Below are positions 17,920 through 26,963 of a DNA stretch of 64,000 nt, one piece after another. This DNA comes from Chitinophagaceae bacterium (GTDB lineage: Bacteria; Bacteroidota; Bacteroidia; Chitinophagales; Chitinophagaceae). The notes under the pieces were generated by a model. The model was not told where the DNA came from. It made no database searches and was given only the letters and a program-made list of their open reading frames with translations. The first letter of the stretch is position 1, and every line of letters starts with the position of its first letter. The DNA is taken from NCBI GenBank assembly GCA_016699815.1, contig CP065012.1, positions 1,736,001 through 1,800,000 on the forward strand, written 5' to 3'. The translations under genes were made by a program, and so were the position numbers.

Positions 17920-19254
17920 CTATTGTTTTATAAAACGAATAACCTGTTTTTTATCTTGTTCCATTATTTCTCCTGCATACAGGCCTGCCGGCAGTTCATG
18001 CACATCCGCAGAAACCTGGCCGGAGCCATTGAGCAGGCTTACTTTTATAAACTGCCCCTGCAAATTGTAAATTTTCAATTTTGTATTGGAGAAATTAATA
18101 TCGGTATTGAGGGTAAGTTCGTTCCTGGCCGGGTTTAACGGTATGATATATCCGTGCTTTCCGAAGTCAATCATTTTAATTGCTGTAAAAGTTGCTTTGC
18201 CATCAAAATCAACTTGCTTGAGTTTATAATAATTTTTTCCGGTAAAAGGCTGTACATCTACGTAGCTATAATTGCCGGAATTAGTACCAGAGCTGTTAAC
18301 AAAGCCCAGCGATTGCCAGTTAAATGCATCCTGGCTGCGTAATATTTCAAAACCCTGGTTGTTTATTTCATTTGCTGTGCTCCATTTAAGTAATGTTCTG
18401 CTGCTTTGCTTACTTGCGGTAAATCCGGTAAAGTTTACAGGAAGCGGTGAAGCATTATTTCGTTTGTGTTTCAGCATCCAGTTATATACGTTTTGATCGG
18501 CAAATCCGCTATATCCATACTGGTTAAGGTTCAGGCTAAAGCCATGTGTAAGGTCGTGGCCGGAAATACCATAATAAATAATTTTCGCTGCTATAGGTGT
18601 ACCGTTTACGGTGTTGGTATTGTCCACAAAATAATTGGTATTGCTTACTGGCACTACATTATCATAATTGTTATGCAATGCCAGTACGGGTAAGTCTGTT
18701 GCAGCCATATTTTGGCAAAATGTGGCATTGGGCGACCATGCACCAGCACCGGGTACAATTGCTGCAATCCTGTTTGAATAAGTTGCATTGTCACCCACAT
18801 ATGCCCATACAGCGCCGCCACCCAGGCTAAACCCACTTAAGTAAATGCGGTCTATATCTACTTTGTAATTTTCAATTATATAGTCAAGCATAGTGTTGAT
18901 GTGCCCACACCATGGGTTGGTTGTAAATTGAGGTGTTATTACTATAAATTTAAAATCCTGACCACCTACGTTAAATGAAGTGGGCCAGGTACCACCGTTT
19001 ATAAGGTTTGCAGGGCCATGGCGCAATACCGTACTTAAGTTAGTGGTGCCATTTCCCAACTCTCCAATTCCGGGAATAAATACAATAAGGGGAAATTTTT
19101 CACTTGGATTATTATTATAACCTTGTGGCAAGTATTCATAATAACCATTACTTACGGGGCAGGTGGTAACACCCGGCTTTGCCGTAAACGATTGGGCTAT
19201 ACTTACTAAAGAAGCCATAAGGTATCCCAGCAATAAAGTGTAGTGTTTTTTCAT
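17920..19254 (-). CDS. Secreted esterase/depolymerase-like hydrolase with T9SS sorting tail
   Basis: A 444-residue secreted enzyme. The signal peptide (1-21, ending ASLVSIAQS) is followed by an alpha/beta hydrolase domain resembling feruloyl esterase/PHB-depolymerase-like proteins: LIVFIPGIGELG, the nucleophile S143 in LSGFSLGGG, and likely D198 and H233 (GISGHD). A linker leads to a C-terminal beta domain and a type A T9SS sorting tail (LNPARNELTL, GLYAGEI, VIRFIKQ at the end). Inference: exported to the cell surface or medium by the type IX machinery to cut ester-linked polymers. The substrate is not known. Confidence 0.82.
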   Translation of the reverse strand: MKKHYTLLLGYLMASLVSIAQSFTAKPGVTTCPVSNGYYEYLPQGYNNNPSEKFPLIVFIPGIGELGNGTTNLSTVLRHGPANLINGGTWPTSFNVGGQDFKFIVITPQFTTNPWCGHINTMLDYIIENYKVDIDRIYLSGFSLGGGAVWAYVGDNATYSNRIAAIVPGAGAWSPNATFCQNMAATDLPVLALHNNYDNVVPVSNTNYFVDNTNTVNGTPIAAKIIYYGISGHDLTHGFSLNLNQYGYSGFADQNVYNWMLKHKRNNASPLPVNFTGFTASKQSSRTLLKWSTANEINNQGFEILRSQDAFNWQSLGFVNSSGTNSGNYSYVDVQPFTGKNYYKLKQVDFDGKATFTAIKMIDFGKHGYIIPLNPARNELTLNTDINFSNTKLKIYNLQGQFIKVSLLNGSGQVSADVHELPAGLYAGEIMEQDKKQVIRFIKQ

Positions 19255-19413
19255 AGTAAATATTGGCTTTTGTTAACCAGTATAACTTGAAAATATTGGT
19301 TTTATTGTCCTGAAATGCTCGTAGTTATTGGTATTTCAGAAAAATTAATAAAGGGATAAAGTTGAACAGTAGTACCAATTTCGGTGGGGGATAGAAAGTT
19401 TACTATAAGCAAC

Positions 19414-19941
19414 TTATAAGGCCTGTTTTTGAAAAAAATTCTGTAGTTGGGTAAAAGCCCCTTTGAACAGGGGAATTACTTCGCCTATACCATCAATTAT
19501 CATTGGCGCCAATGGATATAGCCTTGAATAAGATTGTGAATTTTCTATGTACGATTGGTTGATGAGGTGCATTTGTGTGCCATAAAACAAAAAAACACTA
19601 AAAAGGATACAATATATCAATACATAAAAAACTATGCCGCCTATACGGTTTAGCCAGCCGAGCATTAAGGTTTCTACAACTGTTTGAAGCATTTTTGCCC
19701 CGATATTAATGGCAATAATTACCACAATAAACACAAGCATAAATGAAAAAAAAGGGAGCCATTTACCTAAAGAGGGGAGCTGTACCGCTAATTTTTCTGA
19801 TGCCACTGCTGAAAATTTTAATGCTGCGGCAATTCCTGCAATAAATGAAATAATAGAAAATAAAGCAATGATTAAACCTTTGCGGTACCCTTTAATGATT
19901 CCTGTAAGCAGGAGCATAAAAAAAATAAGGTCTAAAAACAT
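19414..19941 (-). CDS. CvpA-family membrane protein
   Basis: A 175-residue protein with four hydrophobic segments and the CvpA-like opening FLDLIFFMLLLTGIIKGYRKGL. Family members influence colicin V production and envelope stress; no exact reaction is known. It begins 12 bases after yqeY, so the two are probably co-transcribed. Confidence 0.82.
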   Translation of the reverse strand: MFLDLIFFMLLLTGIIKGYRKGLIIALFSIISFIAGIAAALKFSAVASEKLAVQLPSLGKWLPFFSFMLVFIVVIIAINIGAKMLQTVVETLMLGWLNRIGGIVFYVLIYCILFSVFLFYGTQMHLINQSYIENSQSYSRLYPLAPMIIDGIGEVIPLFKGAFTQLQNFFQKQAL

Positions 19942-19953
19942 GCCTTTGCTTCT

Positions 19954-20406
19954 TTAAGGTGATAAAAGCTCTTTTACAATGCCCGAAATAGTTTTGCCAT
20001 CTGCTTTGCCGGAAAGTTGTTTGGAAGCTACACCCATTACTTTACCCATATCTGCAGCAGTGCTTGCGCCGGTTTGGCTAATAATATTTATAACTGCGGT
20101 TTTTATTTCTTCTTCCGTTAATTGTTTGGGCATAAATTTTTCTATCACTTCCATCTCTTCTTTTTCTTTTTGGGCCAGGTCGTTGCGGCCTTGCCGGGTA
20201 AAAATATCCAGGCTATCTTTACGTTGCTTCATCATTTTTTGTAAAAATTTTTGTTCCGTTGCTTCATCTATTTCACCACCGGCTCCCGGTTCTGTTTTGG
20301 CTTTAATAATTTCTGCTTTTATTGCTCTAAGGCCACGTAAAACAGCATCGTTTTTTGATTTCATGGCATCTTTCATTTCTGTCATAATTTTTTGTTCTAA
20401 AGACAT
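19954..20406 (-). CDS. GatB/YqeY domain-containing protein
   Basis: A 150-residue cytoplasmic protein matching the YqeY family: SLEQKIMTEMKDAMKSKND at the start, LRAIKAEI, then the helical half with EVIEKFMPKQLTEEEI and the tail MGKVMGVASKQLSGKADG. It resembles the tRNA-binding tail of GatB, but the function of the stand-alone form is unclear. cvpA follows on the same strand. Confidence 0.9.
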   Translation of the reverse strand: MSLEQKIMTEMKDAMKSKNDAVLRGLRAIKAEIIKAKTEPGAGGEIDEATEQKFLQKMMKQRKDSLDIFTRQGRNDLAQKEKEEMEVIEKFMPKQLTEEEIKTAVINIISQTGASTAADMGKVMGVASKQLSGKADGKTISGIVKELLSP

Positions 20407-20451
20407 AGTGTAAAGGTTTTACTGTATTTAATTAGTTTGAAAAATGTTTTC

Positions 20452-20796
20452 TTAACCGGCAGGTTTCATAAGCGTTGCTTTAAATTTTTTATCAAAATCC
20501 CCGGCAAATTTTTTTATTTCTTCGGTTAATTCATTTTGCCCTGTGGCTTTTTGAAAAGTTTCTGCCAGGGTAAAAAACATCTGGTAAACAAAATCCCCCA
20601 TTTCATCCACCATCATGTCTTTTGTCCACAAATCAATTTTAAAAGTATTTTTTTCTGTACCGTCCCAAAAGCCAAGGCACATGGCTTTGGCCCTTTGCAG
20701 TTTATCAGAACCCGTTTCACTGGCCGACCAATTGATTTGCTCGGGTAATTTTTTATCATCTAAATGAATGTCTATTTGTATAGAAGATTTTTGCAT
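20452..20796 (-). CDS. gldC: Gliding motility protein GldC
   Basis: From the ATG at 20796 the protein has 114 residues. It has the GldC pattern: an N-terminal beta region (SSIQIDIHLDDKKLPEQI), then AKAMCLGFWDG and IDLWTKDMMVDEM, followed by a helical half. In Flavobacterium johnsoniae, GldC is a small soluble protein needed for efficient gliding. A TTG at 20820 would extend it by 8 residues but lies inside the TAACTTTG box, so the ATG is preferred. No other gld gene is adjacent; gldF and gldG are 35 kb away in this window. Confidence 0.72.
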   Translation of the reverse strand: MQKSSIQIDIHLDDKKLPEQINWSASETGSDKLQRAKAMCLGFWDGTEKNTFKIDLWTKDMMVDEMGDFVYQMFFTLAETFQKATGQNELTEEIKKFAGDFDKKFKATLMKPAG

Positions 20797-20817
20797 AGAA
20801 AAATTAATTGTAGTCGG

Positions 20818-20825
20818 CAAAGTTA
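20818..20825 (-). promoter_or_regulatory. Candidate -7 promoter box for gldC
   Basis: The minus strand reads TAACTTTG, matching TAnnTTTG. Transcription would start near 20811, about 15 bases before the gldC ATG. No TTG is seen at the -33 distance. Confidence 0.4.
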
Positions 20826-20848
20826 AGGCAATTCAGGCACCCGGCAGG

Positions 20849-21925
20849 TTACTGTATGGCTTTAAATAGTATTGAGGATGCATTTTTCCAGTTATACAGC
20901 TGGGTATGTTCTATACCTTTTTGGGTAAAATTATTTTTTAGGGATTCGTTTTTATAGAGTTCAGATAATTGCTCAGCCAATCCGCTTTCTCCTTTAGCAG
21001 CATATATTGCCGCTTCTCCAAATGCAGCAAAAGTGTTGTTATTTTTATAGGTTAGCAGCGGAACGCCACATTTGAGCGCATAAAGGCCAAAGTTGCCTGT
21101 TATAATTTTTTCGGGCAGGTAAATAAATGCATAAGCCGAAGCAACTATGGCCGAGCACTCCAGGTCGCCGGGCCCATTTATTATAATTACATCTTCTTTA
21201 AAACGGTAAGTAGGCAAATTGGGAATTGCATTTAGCCCTGTTAAGTGATGTAAAAGCAGTGCCAGTTTCATTTCGGATTTATGCCATTTTTTAAAAATAC
21301 TGAAGGCTTTGAGCAAATGGATAATATCCTGTTGGTTCCCGGCGGATACGTTGGCGGCAAAAAAATCCTTTTCATTGCTGTACTTTTCTTTTACGATTTG
21401 TTGTTCTATATCATTTATTGCATGGTAGCAGGAGTTGATGCCAAAAAAAGTGGTTTGTATATTTTCAATTTTTGGAAATTGAACTTTCAATTGTTGTTCT
21501 AATACCGGGTTGGCAGTTAATACCATAGCGGCTTTTTTGAGGAAATACCTGAAAAACCTTTTACGGTAATTTTTAAATGAAGCATAATTTATTTTATCGT
21601 CGGTAAACCATTCGGGCAACAGCATTATTTGTTTGATGCCTGTTTTAAAAGAAAGCACTGCGTTTTCAGAAATAAAAATGTCTGCATTGGCTTCCTTTAG
21701 CAGGCCGGGTAATTTATAATTGTACCAGTAGTGCAGCAGTATGCTGCTTTTAATTGCAGGGGAAATAATTTGTACCATACAGTTGCCGGGTAACTTTTCT
21801 TTATAACCTGTGCTGCTAAAAAAAACTATTTTTATATTGGGGTTTTGTTCAGCAATGCGCACCAGGCATTCTGCAAGATGGGCTGTGGGCGGGTAAAAAG
21901 AAAGAATGTGCGCCGCAATGGTCAT
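20849..21925 (-). CDS. Group 1 glycosyltransferase-like protein
   Basis: A 358-residue protein with a GT-B-like layout: an N-terminal half starting MTIAAHILSFYPPTAHLAE, and a C-terminal half with DVIIINGPGD and a late acidic site region (SAYAFIYLPEKIITGNFGLYALKCGVPLL) as in group 1 transferases, where the last Glu usually contacts the nucleotide sugar. Donor and acceptor are unknown. It starts 9 bases after the CNNM/CBS/CorC gene and probably shares its transcript. Confidence 0.72.
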   Translation of the reverse strand: MTIAAHILSFYPPTAHLAECLVRIAEQNPNIKIVFFSSTGYKEKLPGNCMVQIISPAIKSSILLHYWYNYKLPGLLKEANADIFISENAVLSFKTGIKQIMLLPEWFTDDKINYASFKNYRKRFFRYFLKKAAMVLTANPVLEQQLKVQFPKIENIQTTFFGINSCYHAINDIEQQIVKEKYSNEKDFFAANVSAGNQQDIIHLLKAFSIFKKWHKSEMKLALLLHHLTGLNAIPNLPTYRFKEDVIIINGPGDLECSAIVASAYAFIYLPEKIITGNFGLYALKCGVPLLTYKNNNTFAAFGEAAIYAAKGESGLAEQLSELYKNESLKNNFTQKGIEHTQLYNWKNASSILFKAIQ

Positions 21926-21934
21926 AATATATTA

Positions 21935-23233
21935 TTAGCGAAGCCTTTTTAATTTTACGGTTTCTATACGGGTATTGCTTACACTCAAAATGTCAAATTC
22001 AAAGTTGCCAATTATTACTCTTTGTTTTTCTTTTGGTATAAAGCCGTTGTGTTCAATAATATAACCTGAAAGTGTTTCGGCTTTTTCTTCTCCGGTAAGC
22101 CCCAGCTCATATTTTTCATCTATAAAATCCAGTTCAATGCGCCCACTGAAAATATATTCATTCTCGGAAATTTGCTTGTCTACAAATTCTTCCACATCAT
22201 CATACTCATCTTTTATTTCCCCAAAAATCTCTTCCAGTAGGTCTTCCATGGTTACAATGCCGGCTGTGCCGCCAAATTCATCTACCACCCAGGCAATGCT
22301 CCGGTGGTCTTTACTGAATTTGCTCATGAGGTCGGTTGCACTCATGGTTTCAGGCACCATGGAAATGGGCATTAATATTTTTTGAACAGATTCAGGCTGT
22401 TTGAACAAGTCGAGGTGGTGAATGTACCCCACTATATTGTCAATATCATTCTCGAAAATTATTAAACGGCTAAGTCTTTTTGCAATAAAAATTTGCCTGA
22501 TTTCTTCAAAAGGTGCATGTAAATCTGCGGCTATAATTTCCCTGCGTGGCACCAGACATTTACGTAGTTTGGTATCGCTTAAAGAAAGAGCATTATCCAA
22601 AAGTTCTTTATTGAATTCAGATTCTTCTTCTTTTTCTTCTGCGGTGGCCATTTTCATGGTGCCCATAAATTGTTCAAGGTCTGTTTTGCTTAAAGGCTCC
22701 TGGTTTTTTCTTAAGCGCACATTCAGTATGGTTTTTAATATCCATTCAGACAGGCGAACAAATAAAGTTGCTACAGAGGAAAAAATATTAAAAATGAAAC
22801 TGGTGATATAGCTAATGATGCCATTGCTGATTACGCTGTTGTTCCTGGTGCGGAAATACGCTTTAAACACAAATTCTACAATAAGAAAAATTGAGGTAGA
22901 TAAAATGGTTTCCACTAAAAGCTTAATCCATTTTACGTAGGCGGTTGCGCTTTGTGGAATGTGGCGTTCGATCCATTGCCATACCGGGAAGAGCATATCA
23001 CCCACAAGTAATCCATAAACTACCAAAAGTACATTTATGGCAACCAATATGGTAGTAATAAAATGTGCCGGCCTTTCGGCATACCTGCTCCATAGTTTGC
23101 CACTGTAAGTGCCTTGTTTTTTATTGAGTTCAATAGATAATTTATTGGCAGAAATAAAAGCAATTTCTATACCCGATAAAAAGCCCATAAACAGCAATGA
23201 GATAATAATTGCCAAAAGTGCGATTGGATCCAT
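21935..23233 (-). CDS. CNNM/CBS/CorC-HlyC-domain membrane protein (hemolysin family, GldE-like)
   Basis: A 432-residue membrane protein with a DUF21/CNNM membrane domain (about 1-200, starting LLAIIISLLFMGFLSGIEIAF), a CBS pair (about 215-335) and a C-terminal CorC/HlyC domain (about 350-432). Relatives export magnesium or cobalt. Bacteroidota have a gliding-related member, GldE, with the same architecture, and gldC lies two genes away. The usual gldE neighbours (gldD, ssb, mutY) are absent, so the symbol is not assigned. Confidence 0.84.
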   Translation of the reverse strand: MDPIALLAIIISLLFMGFLSGIEIAFISANKLSIELNKKQGTYSGKLWSRYAERPAHFITTILVAINVLLVVYGLLVGDMLFPVWQWIERHIPQSATAYVKWIKLLVETILSTSIFLIVEFVFKAYFRTRNNSVISNGIISYITSFIFNIFSSVATLFVRLSEWILKTILNVRLRKNQEPLSKTDLEQFMGTMKMATAEEKEEESEFNKELLDNALSLSDTKLRKCLVPRREIIAADLHAPFEEIRQIFIAKRLSRLIIFENDIDNIVGYIHHLDLFKQPESVQKILMPISMVPETMSATDLMSKFSKDHRSIAWVVDEFGGTAGIVTMEDLLEEIFGEIKDEYDDVEEFVDKQISENEYIFSGRIELDFIDEKYELGLTGEEKAETLSGYIIEHNGFIPKEKQRVIIGNFEFDILSVSNTRIETVKLKRLR

Positions 23234-23265
23234 ACAATAAAAATAGCTAAAAATCCTCCATTTCT

Positions 23266-23739
23266 TTAGTTCACCACTTTGTTAGCGCAACTGCTGCTGG
23301 CAAATGCTTCGGGTTTTGCTTTAAATGCAAATCCCATACCCAGTATGTAACCCATGGCTTCCCTTAGCGCTTCGTTACTTTTAAAGTGCGGATTGGTGTT
23401 AATGTCGGCATGAACTTCCATATCAACATTGTATTCGGTAAACAAGTTGCACAGTTCATACGCAATTTCAATGCTTTTGGCAACCTCTACCAGCATGCGC
23501 TCTTTAATACTGTACCGGTGCAGTGTTTTTTCGTTGTGGATAAACATAAACCCACCGTGGCCTTCCCTCAAAAAAACAATTACAGTGGCAAATTCGGTTT
23601 CCCTGCTTTTTACCTGGCTGTCGGTTCCAATACACACTTTTAGCCTGAAGCCATTTGCAGTTTCTCTTTTTATGGCGTTTTCTACGGCATCTTTAATGGG
23701 TAATTTCAGGTTGTCACCATTGAATTTTCTCCAGAGCAT
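23266..23739 (-). CDS. YkuK-family RNase H-like protein
   Basis: A 157-residue protein of the YkuK/DUF458 family. It shows the RNase H-like core with VCIGTDSQVK, FATVIVFLREGHGG, the central helix and MEVHADINTNPHFKSNE near the C-terminus. Acidic residues fit a divalent-metal site, but activity has not been shown for most members. It lies 32 bases upstream of the hemolysin-family gene on the same strand. Confidence 0.83.
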   Translation of the reverse strand: MLWRKFNGDNLKLPIKDAVENAIKRETANGFRLKVCIGTDSQVKSRETEFATVIVFLREGHGGFMFIHNEKTLHRYSIKERMLVEVAKSIEIAYELCNLFTEYNVDMEVHADINTNPHFKSNEALREAMGYILGMGFAFKAKPEAFASSSCANKVVN

Positions 23740-23935
23740 AGTGTATTCAGTTTTTTAAATTTACCTATTAATTTAAAGAAACCAATAAAATATACTTCAG
23801 CATTGGGCAAAACTGTGGATATGTAGATAAAATTTTTTTTTGCTTCGCCTGCAATTAAGCCATAGAAAAGCTAGAAATAGAAAACCTCCCCTGCATTTTT
23901 TGCCCGGTAAAAAAAATCAATAAAAATAAAAAAAA

Positions 23936-24727
23936 TTATTGCAAATAAGCGGCTTCAAACCTTGCTAATGGGGCCATCCTTGCTTTATTTAAGAATAAAG
24001 TATCGCCTACAAGGTTATAATTATCTGCCGTATTTAATACATTAAAAAAATCTGTTTCGTAATGGGCGTCTATGCAAGCCCTTTGTGTAGCTGCGGTATT
24101 TAAAAAACGGATGCGGCTTGCAGCTTCATTTAGCTCATATTTTCCAAATAAAATATTGCAACCACCATAACCTTTTACGGTAGTATCGGCTTCATTGAGG
24201 ATAAAGTAAGCAGCCTGGGATTTGTTTGGTGCAGTAACTGGTTGCCGGTTTAATTCTTTTAAAACCCAATATTTATTGGTAATACCGTTGCTGCTGATTT
24301 GTTTAAAAATATATTTATCGGCAAGTGCGCCTGTAACTTTATCGCCTGTTTTATCTAACATGGTTATGGCGCTTGTAGATATATGAAATAAAGTGGTATC
24401 CGCTCCCTCAATCAATTGAATGGTAGTGTTGTCGGCAATTGCTATATTTCCCGATCTGTAAAATACCGTATCTTTTTTGCCAAGGTATTTGCTCCACTCT
24501 TCAAAGCTGTTGTCTTTTTTAAGATTGATTACGGTTTCTATGCCTTCACAATCTGCACAGGGCGTAATGCTTTTATAATAACCCCAATTGATGTTTAAGG
24601 TTTTTGCAACTATGCCTGAATCTTTTTGGGTAACTGCTTCTGGGCTGGATTTATTGGGCGAACAGGAAATAAAAGAAAAGACAGATAAAACTAAAATGGA
24701 TATGCTGAGGACAGGGTATCTTTTCAT
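23936..24727 (-). CDS. NlpE-like plus META-domain lipoprotein
   Basis: A 263-residue lipoprotein. The signal peptide ends in a lipobox FISC with acylated C22. The N-terminal part has NWGYYKSITPCADC (C57 and C60), the NlpE copper-resistance/adhesion-sensing fold. The C-terminal part (about 150-260) resembles a META/HslJ domain (NKYWVLKELNRQPVT, GGCNILFGKYEL, ATQRACIDAHYETDFF). The fusion would anchor both domains in the outer membrane or inner leaflet. The role is uncertain: envelope stress or heat resistance are possible. Confidence 0.82.
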   Translation of the reverse strand: MKRYPVLSISILVLSVFSFISCSPNKSSPEAVTQKDSGIVAKTLNINWGYYKSITPCADCEGIETVINLKKDNSFEEWSKYLGKKDTVFYRSGNIAIADNTTIQLIEGADTTLFHISTSAITMLDKTGDKVTGALADKYIFKQISSNGITNKYWVLKELNRQPVTAPNKSQAAYFILNEADTTVKGYGGCNILFGKYELNEAASRIRFLNTAATQRACIDAHYETDFFNVLNTADNYNLVGDTLFLNKARMAPLARFEAAYLQ

Positions 24728-24762
24728 GGTTAAAAAAATGAGTAATATTTTTTAATAATCAA

Positions 24763-24770
24763 CAAAGGTA
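24763..24770 (-). promoter_or_regulatory. Candidate -7 promoter box for the NlpE-META gene
   Basis: The minus strand reads TACCTTTG, matching TAnnTTTG. The transcript would start near 24756, about 29 bases before the ATG at 24727. It sits just downstream of the metzincin terminator, fitting separate transcription. Confidence 0.35.
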
Positions 24771-24784
24771 TGATTAATAAAAAT

Positions 24785-24812
24785 AAAAAGAGGCCGGTCC
24801 CTAACACCGGCC
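24785..24812 (-). terminator. Rho-independent terminator of the metzincin gene
   Basis: On the minus strand GGCCGGT pairs with ACCGGCC (arms at 24806-24812 and 24792-24798) across a 7-base loop, followed by CTCTTTTT. It lies 24 bases after the metzincin stop. Confidence 0.72.
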
Positions 24813-24835
24813 CCTAACTTACACATGAATCTACC

Positions 24836-26404
24836 TTACTGTCTTAAAATTCTTTCTGTTTGTTTTAGGTTGTTGCTGATGAGCTGTAGGACATAGATGC
24901 CTGAAGGTTTTCCTTGCAGGTTAATATGGTTAAGGCCGTTTTTGCCATTTCCTTTCATTATTAAACGGCCATTGGCATCATATAAAGCGTATTGAAAATT
25001 CTCCGGTGCATTTACTAAAAGATCGTTTTGTGCCAGTGTAGATACCTGGAACGATGGCAATTTTTCCGTTTTCCTTAATGCTATTACATTGCTATACGCC
25101 TGTTGGTCTATTACTGAAACTACATTCAACCGGTAATAAAGTATTTTGCTCTTCCAGGGTGTATAAGAAAAACTACGGCTGTTATAGTTGGTTAAAGTAA
25201 GCGTTGTAAAATTTATACCGTCTTCTGATACTTCCAATGTTTGCATTTTAATGGGTTCGTCGGCAATAATGTTCCAGTTTAAAATGTGTTTATTGTTTTC
25301 CGATTTTCCATTTAGCGCAATACTTCTTATGGGCAATGCACCTCTTACTGCTGTGAGGGTATAAGAGCCAAGGCTGCCGTAATCGCTTACATTGCTATTC
25401 CCCGTTCCGGAAATTAGAATATAGTATTGGCCTGCATTTAATGTGGTATCAAATAATACATTCATTTTATCCATCGGGTTATAAGTTTGTATTAAAGTTT
25501 TGGATGCATCGTATAATTTTACCATTACATCCAGGTTGGCGCCGGTATTATTTTCATTGAGGCCAAATGGTTTTGCTTCAAAGTGAAAAAATGCTTTTGC
25601 CGCCATAGTGAAACGAAATGCATCTTTATCTACATTATGGCTTATCACTCCTTCGGTGGTAAAATTATTTGTGCCTGCATTAAAAGTATTTTCATCAAGC
25701 ACTTCATTATAGTCATCGTTTCTGTATACAAACCCATTTAAAGAAACAATGGTGGTAAGGTTGTCTTGCGTACTGGTACAGCCATAAGGCGTAGGGCCAT
25801 CGTTCCAACCGGTCATATTGCTATAGTAGCTGTTGCCCATTACCGGCGCCCAGCTAGTTTCTCCTGTACCGGCGCCTAGGCTATAAGTTTGCGTTAAATT
25901 ACAATTATTGTCATACGCCGATTGGTGAGCAAGGCCAAGTGTATGGCCGCTTTCGTGGCTGCAACATTCTGCAATAAATTTGGGGTTATACAAAAGCCTG
26001 TCTGTAAAAACAAAACCAGGCGTGTCGTCTCCCCAGGTAAATGAGCCGATATATGAAACACCTCCAACTCCTGTGTACCAGTCGCTGGTAGGAGTAACAA
26101 TAATACGAATGCGGTTGCCTACCGGCGCTGCTAAAAAAACCGTAGAATCGGTGGTAATATTTATATTGAAAGGGCGAAAATCCTCAGCCACCCTGTTATA
26201 CACTTCGGTAATTTGGGTTGCATTTAAGCCACTGGGCGCACATTCAAAATATGCGCCGTAACGCCAGCCTGCAGATTGTACGCTTTGGCCGTCAAAATCA
26301 ATATAAATTGTAGCCTGGGCAGTTGACCAACTGCTTAATTTGGGCGCCTGTGCATGGGCAAGGGTTGCACAAAGGGCAAATATTATTAAGGTAAAGTTTT
26401 TCAT
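24836..26404 (-). CDS. Secreted metzincin zinc protease with T9SS sorting tail
   Basis: A 522-residue exported protease. After a signal peptide (1-18, ending LAHAQ) the catalytic domain carries the zinc motif HESGHTLGLAH at 150-160 (H150, H154, H160) and a likely Met-turn (WAPVMGNSYY). Later beta domains follow, and the C-terminus is a T9SS type A tail (ALYDANGRLIMKG, SGIYVLQLI, RILRQ). Inference: a surface or released metzincin acting on proteins. A 148-residue secreted protein lies 32 bases upstream, and a terminator follows the gene. Confidence 0.83.
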   Translation of the reverse strand: MKNFTLIIFALCATLAHAQAPKLSSWSTAQATIYIDFDGQSVQSAGWRYGAYFECAPSGLNATQITEVYNRVAEDFRPFNINITTDSTVFLAAPVGNRIRIIVTPTSDWYTGVGGVSYIGSFTWGDDTPGFVFTDRLLYNPKFIAECCSHESGHTLGLAHQSAYDNNCNLTQTYSLGAGTGETSWAPVMGNSYYSNMTGWNDGPTPYGCTSTQDNLTTIVSLNGFVYRNDDYNEVLDENTFNAGTNNFTTEGVISHNVDKDAFRFTMAAKAFFHFEAKPFGLNENNTGANLDVMVKLYDASKTLIQTYNPMDKMNVLFDTTLNAGQYYILISGTGNSNVSDYGSLGSYTLTAVRGALPIRSIALNGKSENNKHILNWNIIADEPIKMQTLEVSEDGINFTTLTLTNYNSRSFSYTPWKSKILYYRLNVVSVIDQQAYSNVIALRKTEKLPSFQVSTLAQNDLLVNAPENFQYALYDANGRLIMKGNGKNGLNHINLQGKPSGIYVLQLISNNLKQTERILRQ

Positions 26405-26436
26405 TGTGTCAGAATTGAGTTTTTCGGAGATGGTGT

Positions 26437-26883
26437 TTAGTGGATATTACAAGGCTCAAAAATTTTATCTGTTTGTGTTTTTTTCAATTTATAACTACCC
26501 AGGCTTTCTCTTTTTATTTCAAACCCATCAGCAGCGCCAGGGTTTATGATTCTTCCGCTAAAGGTTACTATATTATCGGCATTGGTTGTTTTAGCCAATT
26601 GCAATAAAGTATTTTGCCAGGTTGTAGATTTAATAATGATGATACGCAGGTTTTCATATTTTTGAACATTACTGATAACTTTGCCTGAAAAATTAAAACT
26701 TTGTCCGAGAGGAATTGTAACCGATTGGCCGGCATTGTTTTGAAAAGCCATCCTGATGGCGTTTTCATCTATATTAATGATGGAAGGATAGTTGGCAAAA
26801 ATTGCCGGTTTGGTTGATTGTGCTTTACTTGTGGATACAATAAATAAAAGCAGCACCAGTAAGGCAAATACAGGCTTTTTCAT
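26437..26883 (-). CDS. Hypothetical secreted protein
   Basis: A 148-residue protein with a signal peptide (about 1-21, cleavage likely after KAQ) and no family I recognise. The mature part is rich in beta-forming residues and contains SFNFSGKVI and FEIKRESLGSY. It ends 32 bases before the metzincin start and is likely co-transcribed, so it could be a partner or inhibitor of that protease. This role is a guess from context only. Confidence 0.55.
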   Translation of the reverse strand: MKKPVFALLVLLLFIVSTSKAQSTKPAIFANYPSIINIDENAIRMAFQNNAGQSVTIPLGQSFNFSGKVISNVQKYENLRIIIIKSTTWQNTLLQLAKTTNADNIVTFSGRIINPGAADGFEIKRESLGSYKLKKTQTDKIFEPCNIH

Positions 26884-26963
26884 AAATATTGGTTTTAGGG
26901 AGAATTAGGTATTCTCGTATCTAAAACGCAATATTGATTAGATTATTATCTGAAAGGTTAAAA

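Noticed and set aside
20797..20820. TTG start for gldC at 20820
   Set aside because: The TTG lies inside a TAACTTTG promoter box, so it would not be transcribed.
21935..23233. Calling this gene gldE
   Set aside because: The architecture fits, but the usual gldE neighbours are missing and many CNNM/CorC proteins look the same.
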